Positions 15,565 through 24,083 of a stretch of DNA of 64,000 nt are shown here, in pieces (positions within the stretch are counted from its first letter, which is position 1; the number at the start of each line of letters is the position of its first letter). The stretch is from Chloroflexota bacterium (GTDB lineage Bacteria > Chloroflexota > Dehalococcoidia > Lucifugimonadales > UBA3495). Position numbers and translations under genes: made by a program. The stretch spans positions 1 through 64,000 of the forward strand of contig JAPOQH010000098.1 in NCBI GenBank assembly GCA_026710825.1, in the 5' to 3' direction. The notes under the pieces were generated by a model. It searched no databases and was not told the DNA's origin. It was given only the letters and a program-made list of their open reading frames with translations.

Positions 15565-17126
15565 GCGTGCGGCGATTCGCCATCACAGGCGTCATCCTGG
15601 CCCTGTTTGTGTTTGCCGGCGCGGCCCTGCCGCTTGGGCCGGCCCACGCCCACGGATTCGGCGAACGTTACGACCTTCCCTTGCCGCTGTCATTGTTCGT
15701 AGTCGCGGGCGCGGCGGCGGTTGCCCTGTCCTTTCTAGTCGTCGCCGTCTTCCTCCGCGGCGATGCCCTCCACCGGAACTACCCCCGTTACAACCTGCTC
15801 CGGATTCCCGTGCTGGGAGCAATACTCTCTAAACCGGCGGTCACGGCGCCGCTGCAATTCCTGGCCGTGCTGTTGACGGCATACGTCATCATCGGCGGGT
15901 TGATCGGTACCGAACGCGCCGCCTTGAATCCGGCCCCTGCGGCGCTCTACGTCGGCTTCTGGGTTGGCCTGAGCTTTTTCACCGCCCTGTTCGGTAACCT
16001 GTGGGCATTGGTCAACCCGTGGAAGATCGTTTGGGGGTTCGCCGAAACGGTCGTCGCGACATTCGCTCCCGGCCGGACCCTGAGCCTCCACCTTCCTTAC
16101 CCCCAAAGTTGGGGCCAGTGGCCCGCAGTGTTGGTCTTCGGTGGCTTTGCGATCCTGGAAACGGTAATCGCCGGAGCCGCCGGCCCCCGCGCCCTCGGTT
16201 GGATAATCATCGGTTACACCCTCTACAACTTCGCCGGCATGTACCTGTTCGGCCGCGACCTGTGGTTGAGAAACGCTGAGGGATTCACCGTCGTCTATGG
16301 GTTCATGGCTCGGTTCTCAATCACCGAGGTGAGAAGCCCCACGTCCTGTTGTGCTGACTGTACCAGCGATGGTCGATGCTCCGACGATGGCCGGGACTGC
16401 GTGGACTGCTACGAATGCTACAACCTCGCCCGCCCGTCGGACCGAGAATTCAACATACGGCCGTTCTGCGTCGGCTTGAACCGGTTGGGTGATGTCACCG
16501 CCCCAGCCTTGTGCTTTGTGATCCTGCTGCTCTCCACCGTGTCTTTCGACGGCCTGTCCGCGACGCCCGAATGGGTGGTGTTCAGCACCCAGTTCCTGTT
16601 GCAGTTCCCCAAGTACGGCGGCTACATCGCCAATCTGGTCGGCGTGGTGGGGCTCCCCATCGTGTTCGGCATCTTGTACGCCGCCACCTGCCGCGCCATG
16701 ATCGCCCTGTCCAGCTCATCTGCCTCCCAATCGCCTGACACCGGCAGTCTGACCAGGGCGTTCGTGTTTTCGCTGTTGCCCATCGCGCTGGCCTATCACT
16801 ACGCCCATTTCTTGGGTTTCCTGTTGATCAACGGTCAGCGGTTCATCGTGCTGGCGTCAGACCCATTCGGTTGGGGATGGGACTTGTTCGGCACCGCGGA
16901 CGCCATCATCAACATCGGAATCCTGTCCCCGGTGTTCATCTGGTACTTCTCAATTGGGGCAATCGTCGTCGGCCATATGGCCGGCGTATACCTCGCCCAC
17001 GTCCAGGCCGTGCGTTTGTACCCCGACCGCCGCGCCGCCCTCATGAGTCAGGTGCCCATGCTCGTTCTGATGGTGTGCTACACTTGCGCGAGCCTGTGGA
17101 TCATCTCAAGACCCATCGCTGAATAG
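15561..17126 (+). CDS. Polytopic membrane protein resembling fenitrothion hydrolase FedB, with Cys-rich insertion
   Basis: A 521-aa protein with a signal-like N-terminus ending AHAHGFGERYDLPLPLSL and about eleven to twelve membrane helices. The AHG.G.R.DLPLP opening and NLWALVNPWK motif recall proteins annotated as fenitrothion hydrolase (FedB); this is from memory and says little about the real substrate. Between helices, residues 262-290 hold seven cysteines (263, 264, 267, 273, 280, 283, 286) in a CxxC-rich loop that looks like a metal or iron-sulfur site. Start chosen at 15561 (ATGA overlap with the upstream partner). It ends 31 nt before the SDR gene. Confidence 0.6.
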   Translation: MSVRRFAITGVILALFVFAGAALPLGPAHAHGFGERYDLPLPLSLFVVAGAAAVALSFLVVAVFLRGDALHRNYPRYNLLRIPVLGAILSKPAVTAPLQFLAVLLTAYVIIGGLIGTERAALNPAPAALYVGFWVGLSFFTALFGNLWALVNPWKIVWGFAETVVATFAPGRTLSLHLPYPQSWGQWPAVLVFGGFAILETVIAGAAGPRALGWIIIGYTLYNFAGMYLFGRDLWLRNAEGFTVVYGFMARFSITEVRSPTSCCADCTSDGRCSDDGRDCVDCYECYNLARPSDREFNIRPFCVGLNRLGDVTAPALCFVILLLSTVSFDGLSATPEWVVFSTQFLLQFPKYGGYIANLVGVVGLPIVFGILYAATCRAMIALSSSSASQSPDTGSLTRAFVFSLLPIALAYHYAHFLGFLLINGQRFIVLASDPFGWGWDLFGTADAIINIGILSPVFIWYFSIGAIVVGHMAGVYLAHVQAVRLYPDRRAALMSQVPMLVLMVCYTCASLWIISRPIAE

Positions 17127-17157
17127 CCCCAAATACTCGATAACGGAGGACAAAACC

Positions 17158-17973
17158 GTGCCCGAACGCAGCCCCAGACTCGACGGAAAAGTAGCCATCG
17201 TAACCGGCGCCGGCACCAGCGGCCCCGGTGTGGGCAACGGGCGGGCTGCTGCGACGTTGTTCGCCAGGGAAGGCGCGAAAGTCCTGCTCGTCGATCTCAA
17301 CGAGGATCGTGCCAAAGAGTCGCAGGAACTCATCGAATCCGAAGGCGGTGTCGCGTCCACCATCCAGGCCGACGTCACCAACGCCGGCGACTGCGAGCGC
17401 ATGGTTGCCGCCTGCATCGAACGCTACGGCCGGCTCGATATCCTGGACAACAACGTCGGCATTTCCCACCGAGGCACCGTGGTTGAAATCGACGAGGATG
17501 CGTGGGATCGGGTCATGGCCATCAACGTCAAGAGCATCGTGTTGTCCAGCAAATTTGCCATTCCCAGGATGGTCGAAACCGGCGGCGGATCCATCATCAA
17601 CATCTCGTCCATTGCCGGTCTGCGCGCCCACAGCAGCACGCCATACACCGCCTCAAAGGCGGCGGTAATCGGCCTGACCATCTCCATGGCCGCCGACCAC
17701 GGTCCCGAAGGCATCCGCACCAACTGCATCGCGCCGGGCCTGGTGTACACCCCGATGGTTGCCCCCCGCATGGACGACGACCTGCGGCAGGTCCGCAACA
17801 ATGCCGCGCCCCTGCGCACCGAAGGCACCGCCTGGGACATTGGCCACGCCGCGCTTTTCCTCGCCAGCGACGAGGCCCGCTGGATCAATGGGGTGATATT
17901 GCCCGTGGACGCCGGCTTGGTGGCGACCTCGCCGGTCACCTACCAGACTTTGGCCCAACAGGTGCGCCTGTAA
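17158..17973 (+). CDS. Short-chain dehydrogenase/reductase (SDR)
   Basis: Classical SDR of 271 aa: nucleotide site VAIVTGAGTSGPGVGNGRA (TGxxxGxG-like with a two-residue longer loop), acidic residue in LLVDLNED pointing to NAD rather than NADP, NNVGISHRG at the NNAG position, catalytic Ser in IINISSIAG and the YxxxK pair in PYTASKAAV. GTG start with GGAGGA 7 nt upstream. Substrate unknown; probably co-transcribed with the two membrane genes before it. Confidence 0.9.
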   Translation: MPERSPRLDGKVAIVTGAGTSGPGVGNGRAAATLFAREGAKVLLVDLNEDRAKESQELIESEGGVASTIQADVTNAGDCERMVAACIERYGRLDILDNNVGISHRGTVVEIDEDAWDRVMAINVKSIVLSSKFAIPRMVETGGGSIINISSIAGLRAHSSTPYTASKAAVIGLTISMAADHGPEGIRTNCIAPGLVYTPMVAPRMDDDLRQVRNNAAPLRTEGTAWDIGHAALFLASDEARWINGVILPVDAGLVATSPVTYQTLAQQVRL

Positions 17974-18027
17974 GGCCTCTTGTAAGGGAAAAATGGGGCT
18001 CCGCTGGCGGCCGCCCCTTGGAATCGC

Positions 18028-18459
18028 CTAGCCTTCTATGGAAACCAGCGTCAGGTCGAAAGTCAGGTCTTTCCCTGCCAATGGGTGATTGGCGTCCAGC
18101 GTCACCGTCTCGTCGGTGACCGCCATTATCGCAAACGTCACCGTCTGCCCACCGCTCTGTTGCCCTTGTACTGACGAGCCGACTTCCAGCGGCATTTCGG
18201 GCGGAAATTCGCCCCGCGGCACCTCCAGAACGCCATCGTTTCGGCGTTCTCCGTAGGCGTCCGCGCACGGTATGTTGACGGTCTTGGTGTCCCCTTCCGC
18301 CATCCCGACCACGCCGTTTTCAAAACCGGGTATCACTTGGCCACCGCCGACCGTGAAAGATAGCGGTGTGCCGCCTTCGGATGAATCAAACACCTCTCCG
18401 TCGTCCAGTCGACCGGTGTAGTGGACCCGAACCCGGCTCCCAATCTGCGCTGTAGTCAA
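18028..18459 (-). CDS. SlyD-like FKBP-type peptidyl-prolyl isomerase
   Basis: A 143-aa protein with the FKBP half-domains VRVHYTGRLDDGEVFDSSEG and PLSFTVGGGQVIPGFENGVV, then an inserted-in-flap region (TVNIPCADAYGERRND..., FPPEMPLEVGSSVQ) and the closing DANHPLAGKDLTFDLTLV, the arrangement of SlyD-type chaperone/isomerases. The His-rich metal tail of E. coli SlyD is absent. TTG start at 18459 with AGGA 7 nt upstream. Divergent from the monooxygenase at 18590, convergent with the SDR. Confidence 0.9.
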   Translation of the reverse strand: MTTAQIGSRVRVHYTGRLDDGEVFDSSEGGTPLSFTVGGGQVIPGFENGVVGMAEGDTKTVNIPCADAYGERRNDGVLEVPRGEFPPEMPLEVGSSVQGQQSGGQTVTFAIMAVTDETVTLDANHPLAGKDLTFDLTLVSIEG

Positions 18460-18589
18460 AACTAGTCCTTTGCCTGAGTGGATATGCCACTATAACACGG
18501 CCCGCAAACCCGCCCGGATTTATGGTAAGGTACGGGCCTGATCCCCTTGTGGTCGCATGCGCCATGACTCGAGGTTCGCGGGAGGAGCC

Positions 18590-19684
18590 ATGAAGTACGG
18601 ACTGTTTATGATGCCGTCCCATCCGCCGGAACGGAATATCTACGATGCCCATCAGTGGGATCTGCGATACCTCAAGTTGTGCGACGAACTCGGCTTCGAC
18701 GAGGCGTGGATCGGCGAGCATTTCACCTCACCCTGGGAACCCATACCCGCCCCCGACCTGCTGATCGCCCAGGCGTTGATGCAGACCAAGCGGATCAAAC
18801 TTGGTTCCGGCGCTCACCTCCTGCCATTCCATCACCCCGCCGAATTGGCCCATCGGGTTGCGTACCTCGACCACATCTCCCAGGGTCGGTTCCTATTCGG
18901 CGTCGGCGCCAGCGGATTGCCCAGCGACTGGGCGCTCTTCGACGTCGATGGCAACAACGGCGAGCACCGCGACATGACCCGCGAATCGCTGGACATAATC
19001 CTCAAGATCTGGGCGAACGACGGCCCCTTCGAGTACAAGGGCAAGTACTGGAACGTGAGCATCCCTGAGCCCATGTACGGCACTCTCGAATTCTTCCTGC
19101 GCCCCTATCAGCAACCCCACCCTCCCATCGGCGTGGCATCCGTCAGTTACAAGTCTCCCACGCTGATGATCGCCGGCGAGCGCGGGTTCATCCCCATGAG
19201 CCTCGCGTTGAACTCCGACTATTGCCGCAGCCACTGGGAAGCCATCGAAGAAGGCGCCCAGCGCACCGGCCGCACGCCATCACGCGCCGACTGGCGCCTC
19301 GTCCGCGACGTCTACGTGGCGGATACCGACGAGGAGGCCCGGGACCTTGCGCTCAACGGCATGTTGGGTCGCGTTTGGCACGACTACCTGCTGCCCCTGT
19401 TCCGCGAGTTCGACCTCATGAAGGTGTTCAAGCACGACGACGAAGTTCCTGACGACGCGGTGAACATCGAGTACATGGCCGATCATCTCTGGCTCATCGG
19501 GTCCCCGGACACGGTGGCCGGGAAAATCAGGAACCTGTATGGCGACGTGGGCGGATTCGGCGGTCTGTTGATGCTGGTGTACGACCAGTCGGAAAACAAC
19601 GCCGCGTGGGATCATTCCACCCATCTGCTCGCCGAAAAGGTGATGCCGCAGGTGGCAGACCTGACCGGGGCAACGGCATCCTGA
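18590..19684 (+). CDS. LLM-class flavin-dependent oxidoreductase (luciferase-like)
   Basis: A 364-aa bacterial-luciferase-fold monooxygenase: MKYGLFMMPSHPPER at the first strand, DEAWIGEHFTSPWEPIPAPD, IKLGSGAHLLPFHHPAELAH, RFLFGVGASGLPSDWALF and GSPDTVAGKIRNLYGDVGGF. It would use FMNH2/F420-type reduced flavin supplied by another protein to oxidise an organic substrate. ATG at 18590 has GGGAGGAG directly upstream; an earlier in-frame ATG at 18557 is unlikely. Substrate unknown. Confidence 0.88.
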   Translation: MKYGLFMMPSHPPERNIYDAHQWDLRYLKLCDELGFDEAWIGEHFTSPWEPIPAPDLLIAQALMQTKRIKLGSGAHLLPFHHPAELAHRVAYLDHISQGRFLFGVGASGLPSDWALFDVDGNNGEHRDMTRESLDIILKIWANDGPFEYKGKYWNVSIPEPMYGTLEFFLRPYQQPHPPIGVASVSYKSPTLMIAGERGFIPMSLALNSDYCRSHWEAIEEGAQRTGRTPSRADWRLVRDVYVADTDEEARDLALNGMLGRVWHDYLLPLFREFDLMKVFKHDDEVPDDAVNIEYMADHLWLIGSPDTVAGKIRNLYGDVGGFGGLLMLVYDQSENNAAWDHSTHLLAEKVMPQVADLTGATAS

Positions 19685-19889
19685 TGCGGTCCAACATATC
19701 GCTTACGGGTGCGCTGAGCCGATTTTCGTAACATCCTTAAGGAATTTTCTAAAAATTGCCTTAGGTTGCGCGCCGATTACATATGCCCAAGGTTCTGGTT
19801 AATGTAATATGTCGGCAGTCAGCAGAGTATTGGTAGAGACCCGAAAGTGTGCGGCCTCCACCCGGTAAAATACGAAAAGCAGAGGGAAT
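19685..19889. other. AT-richer intergenic region
   Basis: Spacer with visibly lower GC between the monooxygenase and the small HTH gene. It contains a run TTTTCTAAAAATTGC similar to, but too short to equate with, the insertion-sequence end at 6389-6407. No gene seen. Confidence 0.4.
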
Positions 19890-20126
19890 ATGGCGACGCA
19901 ACGAATTAGAAAGACCAAGTTAATGCGTAGTGTGGAAGAAAAGCATGGGCAACCTCTGGAAACCTTAGTGCCCCATTTGGTAAATGATGTTGGAATGAGC
20001 CGGGCGGCCTCTCAACTCGGGGTGAGCCCAGCAACCCTGGGTTATTGGATGCTGAAAATGGGCATCCAGTATCGCCGCGTCGCCCTCGCCGATGGTGAGA
20101 CCATTGAAGTTCGACGTCCCGGATAA
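19890..20126 (+). CDS. Small helix-turn-helix protein
   Basis: A 78-aa basic protein. Residues 33-60 (VNDVGMSRAASQLGVSPATL and YWMLKMGI) look like a Fis/Psq-type helix-turn-helix with the recognition helix VSPATLGYWMLK. AGAGGGA precedes the ATG. A strong terminator at 20162 ends its transcript inside the 3' end of the convergent cupin gene. Composition is less GC-rich than neighbours. Possibly a transcriptional regulator. Confidence 0.6.
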   Translation: MATQRIRKTKLMRSVEEKHGQPLETLVPHLVNDVGMSRAASQLGVSPATLGYWMLKMGIQYRRVALADGETIEVRRPG

Positions 20127-20152
20127 CTCCCGGACCGCACCATCAATGGCAG

Positions 20153-20593
20153 TTACAGCGTAGGCGGCCACCGGCCGCCTTTTTCCATCTCAACCGCTTC
20201 ATCCATGCCGGGCCACGGCGGCATCGTCACGCAGATGAACCGCAACGCAGCGTCCTCCTTGGCGCGAAACTGAAACGCCCATCCCGTCGGAATTATCAGA
20301 GCGTCCCCGGCGCAGACGGTCATCGCAGGCGCCTGATCGATCGCATCTCCCGGCGGGCATCGCCAGACTTCCCCTTCACCCTCTATCACGTACCACGCCT
20401 CTTCAACTGTCTGGTGTCGCACCGCCCGACTCACCGACCCGGCGCCAATGGTCACCTCCACCACGCTGCAACGGTTGGCTCCGTGGTCATCGGTCAGCAG
20501 CAGCCTCACCTCGGATCCATCAGGCGCCATGATAACGCCGTCGGAACGGCGTCCCAACGGCGGTAAGCGCGGCGAACTTTCAGCGTCCGGCAT
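20153..20593 (-). CDS. Cupin-domain protein
   Basis: About 146 aa. The cupin barrel is visible in VEVTIGAGSVSRAVRHQTVEE, AWYVIEGEGEVWR (the G(X)5HXH...E motif is reduced to RHQTVEEAWYVIEG) and CAGDALIIPTGWAFQFRA (second motif with PTGWAF in place of P.G..H). One His and a Glu remain, so metal binding is possible but weak. The TAG stop of the upstream enoyl-CoA hydratase overlaps a GTG and sits 2 nt before the ATG, so the genes are coupled. Role unknown. Confidence 0.8.
   Translation of the reverse strand: MPDAESSPRLPPLGRRSDGVIMAPDGSEVRLLLTDDHGANRCSVVEVTIGAGSVSRAVRHQTVEEAWYVIEGEGEVWRCPPGDAIDQAPAMTVCAGDALIIPTGWAFQFRAKEDAALRFICVTMPPWPGMDEAVEMEKGGRWPPTL
20162..20184 (+). terminator. Rho-independent terminator of the small HTH gene, inside the cupin coding sequence
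   Basis: Perfect 8-bp stem AGGCGGCC / GGCCGCCT, loop ACC, then a run of five T. It lies within the last codons of the convergent cupin gene (minus strand). Confidence 0.8.
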
Positions 20594-20595
20594 CA

Positions 20596-21411
20596 CTAAT
20601 CTTGAGGTTTGCGCCCTTTCCTTGCCAGGAAGTCGGAGAACCCCTCTTCCACTGAGAGGCCCTTGAACCGGTCGGTGCGTCCTTCAACCTCGTTGCGGAA
20701 CTGCTCTTCAACCGGCAACCCGGAGTGCTCCAGGAGCAGTTGCTTGATGTTGGCCAATCCCTGGACCCGGTTGCGCGCAATGCCGGCTGCTATATCCAGG
20801 GTGCGCTCCATCAGTTCCTCGGACGGCACCAGGTGATTGATCAGGCCAATATGGTAGGCCTCGTCCGCGAACACCTCACGCCCGCTCAATAGCAGTTCCT
20901 TGGCGCGGTTGATGCCCACCAACTGCGGCAGACTCCACGTCGCGTTCATCTGCCCGTAGTTCACCGCCAGGAACCTGAAGCTGGTTTTTTCGCAACCCAC
21001 CAGGAAATCCAGGCTGGTCGCCAGCACCGTCCCGCCGCCATAGCAGAGCCCGTTGACCGCTCCGATTACCGGCTTGCTGCTGGCATGCAGGTGCCAGGTA
21101 TATTCGGTTCGCTCAGCCTGCCCCGCCTCGCGCTGCTCCGGCGAAAATTCGCGGTTCTCGTGAATGTCCGCTCCCGCCGAGAATGCCCGCTCGCCGGCGC
21201 CGGTGATGATCACGGCCCCAACGCTGTCGTCAGCCTCGTAATCCGTGATCGCTTGGTCCAGCTCGCGCACCAGTTGCAGGTTCAGGGCATTCAAGACCTC
21301 CGGACGGTTGAGGGTGATCACGCCGATATGTGTTTCAACTTCGTTCCGGCCCATCACCGTCTTGCGTGCGACCGTTTCGACTTCGATGCAGGAGTAGGTA
21401 GTTGCGACCAT
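20596..21411 (-). CDS. Enoyl-CoA hydratase/isomerase family protein
   Basis: A 271-aa crotonase-fold enzyme: GVITLNRPEVLNALNLQL at the N-terminus, oxyanion-hole segments AFSAGADIHENREF and KPVIGAVNGLCYGGGTVLAT, then GINRAKELLLSGREVFADEA and GLINHLVPSEELM. It acts on a CoA thioester in beta-oxidation-like catabolism. The position of one of the usual catalytic Glu (in ..A.FGxPE..LG..P) reads FRFLAVNYGQMNATWSLPQL, so it may be an isomerase, hydrolase or lyase of the superfamily rather than a true hydratase. AAGGA precedes the ATG. Confidence 0.88.
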   Translation of the reverse strand: MVATTYSCIEVETVARKTVMGRNEVETHIGVITLNRPEVLNALNLQLVRELDQAITDYEADDSVGAVIITGAGERAFSAGADIHENREFSPEQREAGQAERTEYTWHLHASSKPVIGAVNGLCYGGGTVLATSLDFLVGCEKTSFRFLAVNYGQMNATWSLPQLVGINRAKELLLSGREVFADEAYHIGLINHLVPSEELMERTLDIAAGIARNRVQGLANIKQLLLEHSGLPVEEQFRNEVEGRTDRFKGLSVEEGFSDFLARKGRKPQD

Positions 21412-21531
21412 GATTAAATCCTTGCGTTTCCGTAAATGTTGGTGTCGTGGAGTTCTCGCGTTGCAATTATAACTGCATTGACAACGGCTAGGTAGGTCGG
21501 GTCAGAGCAGTGCGCTCCACGCTGCCGGATG

Positions 21532-22926
21532 TCATCCCAACGGGCTGATCCCTTGCACCAGGCGGACAATGTCGTTCGCCGATATCGCTATCACCAGCGC
21601 GATCATCGCTACGAATCCGATCAGGTGGACCAGGCCTTCTTTTTCGGAAGGCACGCGCTTCCCGCCGCGCACCCACTCGATGGCAACGAACAGCAGCCGT
21701 CCGCCGTCCAGCATCGGTATCGGCAGTATGTTCAGCACGGCCAGGTTGATGCTCAACAGAATCGCCACCACCATCCAGCCCTGGAACCCTCCGCTCTGGG
21801 TCACCTGCCCCGTGATCTGTGCGATGCCGATGGGCCCGCTGAATTCAGGCCCGCGTCCTCCGCCGAACCAACCGCGCACTTCGCGGCCAATCAGGGTCAG
21901 CATGTCCCATGTGTCGGTCACACCCAGTCGCAGCGCGACCCACGGGGGTTCAGCCCGGCGCTCGGCCTGTTGGCCTACAATCTCGTACCCGATGCCCACA
22001 GCGCCCTGTCCCGGTGGCGGGTCCACCCGGGGAGTGATCTGCACCACGTGGGTTTGGCCGCCCCGTTCGACCAGCCAGGACATTTCCGAACCGGCCCCCA
22101 GCCTGACCTCTTGGGGTAGGCGCTCCGGTTGGACCAGGGCTTGTTCGCCCACCGACAGCACCCGGTCTCCCGGCATCAGTCCCGCCTCGGCCGCCGGCGA
22201 TCCCGGAGCAACCGCGGTTATCTGCGCCGTCCCGCCCATCAGCACGGTGTGCGGCACCATTGCCATGATGGCGAACGCCACAATGGGGAACAGCGCATTC
22301 ATCGCCGATCCCGCCGCCAGCACGATCGCTCGTTGGCCGACTCCTCGCCGCGCCAGGCTCTGCGGCGCCGCCGGATTGTTCTCACCGGACAGGCGCACGA
22401 ACCCACCCAGCGGTAGCCAATTCACGGAGTACAGCATGTCTGCCAGCACGATCCGGTCGGGGTGCGCCTCTCGGACCTTCCCCTCGTGCCGGAGGAATTC
22501 GTCGCTCTCGACATCCTCCAGACGGCGACGCTGCGGATGCTCTTGCTCCGCCTCCTCCGTTCGCCTTCCGCCGAAACCCACGAAACGCCCCATGGAACCG
22601 ATCATGCCTTCGTTGCCGGCCGCATCGCGAACCTCGATGTAACGCGCAATCAGGCGGCCGTCCTCGGTCTCGCCGGAAAGGATCCGTACGACGTCTCCCG
22701 GTTTCAACGCTTGCAGCGAGCCGTTCAGGCAGACCGTGGTATCTGCCACCAGCGTTTCGGTCCGCCCCGTGAATATCCCGAAAGCCCTGGGGGGATATCC
22801 CACGCCGAACTCCAGCACCTTGATTCCAAACGCCTTCGCCGACCAGAAATGGCCCAACTCGTGCACCACCACCAGCAACAGCAGCATCGGAATGAACGAT
22901 GCCAGCGCAATCAGGACGGTATCCAT
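21532..22926 (-). CDS. rseP: RIP metalloprotease RseP (site-2 protease) with enlarged N-terminal loop
   Basis: Intramembrane zinc protease, 464 aa. First helix carries the zinc motif VVVHELGHFW (H22, E23, H26); the last helices carry LNILPIPMLDGGRLLF with the third ligand Asp. One PDZ domain (ITAVAPGSPAAEAGLMPGDR) is seen. Compared with E. coli RseP, about 100 extra residues (about 60-163) lie between GRTETL and SVNWLPLGGFVRLSGE; this insertion starts with a small beta domain (LQALKPGDVVRILSGETEDG) and ends in charged sequence (RRTEEAEQEHPQRRRLEDVE). It cleaves anti-sigma or signal-peptide remnants. Downstream of dxr in the conserved cluster. Confidence 0.92.
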   Translation of the reverse strand: MDTVLIALASFIPMLLLLVVVHELGHFWSAKAFGIKVLEFGVGYPPRAFGIFTGRTETLVADTTVCLNGSLQALKPGDVVRILSGETEDGRLIARYIEVRDAAGNEGMIGSMGRFVGFGGRRTEEAEQEHPQRRRLEDVESDEFLRHEGKVREAHPDRIVLADMLYSVNWLPLGGFVRLSGENNPAAPQSLARRGVGQRAIVLAAGSAMNALFPIVAFAIMAMVPHTVLMGGTAQITAVAPGSPAAEAGLMPGDRVLSVGEQALVQPERLPQEVRLGAGSEMSWLVERGGQTHVVQITPRVDPPPGQGAVGIGYEIVGQQAERRAEPPWVALRLGVTDTWDMLTLIGREVRGWFGGGRGPEFSGPIGIAQITGQVTQSGGFQGWMVVAILLSINLAVLNILPIPMLDGGRLLFVAIEWVRGGKRVPSEKEGLVHLIGFVAMIALVIAISANDIVRLVQGISPLG

Positions 22927-22939
22927 CTATGAAATCCAG

Positions 22940-24067
22940 TCAGTTGGCCGGCAACCCGGCAATCTCCGAAGCCCGGGCGCTTGCCCACTGGTCGGCTGCG
23001 GTGATAGCGTCAAGGTCCGGGTGGGACTGAACATCGTGCTCGGTCAGGACTTGTTCCACCACCCGGTAGATCCCGGTGAACCCGATCTTGCCCTGCAGAA
23101 ACGCCGCCACCGCCACCTCGTCGGCCGCGCTCAGGACTGTCGGCGCGGTTCCCCCCATCTGGCCGGCTGACACCGCCAGGTCAAAGCACGGGAATCGCTC
23201 GGGTTCCAGCGGCTCAAAATCCAGGGACCACGGCACCCCAATGTCCAATCGCGGTATCTCCGCGTTGGCGAAACGCTGCGGATAAAACAGCGCGTATTGA
23301 ATCGGCAGTCTCATGCTCGGAGGGCCCATCTGTGCTTTCACCGATCCGTCATCAAACTCCACCATCGAGTGGATGGTGCTCTGCGGATGCACGACCACCG
23401 CGATATCCTCCCAGGGCACGGAGAACAGCCAATGCGATTCAATAACCTCAAACGCCTTGTTCATCAACGTAGCGGAGTCGATGGTGATCTTGTCGCCCAT
23501 GCGCCACGTCGGATGCTGTAGCGCCTGCTCCGGGGTAACCGACTCCAGGTCCTCCAACGGCGTGCGTCGGAACGGGCCGCCGCTGGCCGTGATCATCAGC
23601 CGCCGGATGTGATTGTCCTCCCCTTGCAGGCACTGCCAGATGGCGCTGGGTTCGCTGTCCACCGGCAGGATCACGCCGCCGTGTTCCGCCTCGGCCGCTT
23701 TCAGCGCTGCGCCCGCCATGACGATCGGCTCTTTGTTGGAGAGGGCCACCTGCTTGCCCGATTTCAATGCCTCAAGCGTCGGCGACAATCCCACCGCTCC
23801 CATCAGCGCCACCATCACCTGGTCCACTCCCGGCAGGACCGCCATTTCCTCCATGCTCATCATGGCTGTGCCTTTGGGTAATGGTACGGGGGGACTGTTG
23901 CACCAGATGTATCTCGGTTGGAACTCCGCGACCTGCTCCAGCAGAAGCTCAACGTTGTTCCCGGCGGCCAACGCCACCACGTCAAACTCGTCTGGGAACG
24001 CTCTGACTATGTCCAGCGTTTGCCGACCAATTGATCCCGTGGACCCCAGCACTACGATTCGTCGCAT
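22940..24067 (-). CDS. dxr: 1-deoxy-D-xylulose 5-phosphate reductoisomerase
   Basis: MEP-pathway enzyme converting DXP to MEP with NADPH. Nucleotide site IVVLGSTGSIGRQTLDIV, ALSNKEPIVMAG, metal and substrate site PVDSEPSAIWQCLQG, ITASGGPFR, HPTWRMGDKITIDSATLMNK and VVHPQSTIHSMVEF, all hallmarks of Dxr. 375 aa is normal length. Lies between cdsA and rseP with 13-16 nt gaps. Confidence 0.96.
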   Translation of the reverse strand: MRRIVVLGSTGSIGRQTLDIVRAFPDEFDVVALAAGNNVELLLEQVAEFQPRYIWCNSPPVPLPKGTAMMSMEEMAVLPGVDQVMVALMGAVGLSPTLEALKSGKQVALSNKEPIVMAGAALKAAEAEHGGVILPVDSEPSAIWQCLQGEDNHIRRLMITASGGPFRRTPLEDLESVTPEQALQHPTWRMGDKITIDSATLMNKAFEVIESHWLFSVPWEDIAVVVHPQSTIHSMVEFDDGSVKAQMGPPSMRLPIQYALFYPQRFANAEIPRLDIGVPWSLDFEPLEPERFPCFDLAVSAGQMGGTAPTVLSAADEVAVAAFLQGKIGFTGIYRVVEQVLTEHDVQSHPDLDAITAADQWASARASEIAGLPAN

Positions 24068-24083
24068 GAAAATAGCATCCCCA

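Noticed and set aside
19740-19765. TTTTCTAAAAATTGC resembles the insertion-sequence end at 6389-6407.
   Set aside because: Too short and the rest of the terminal repeat does not match.
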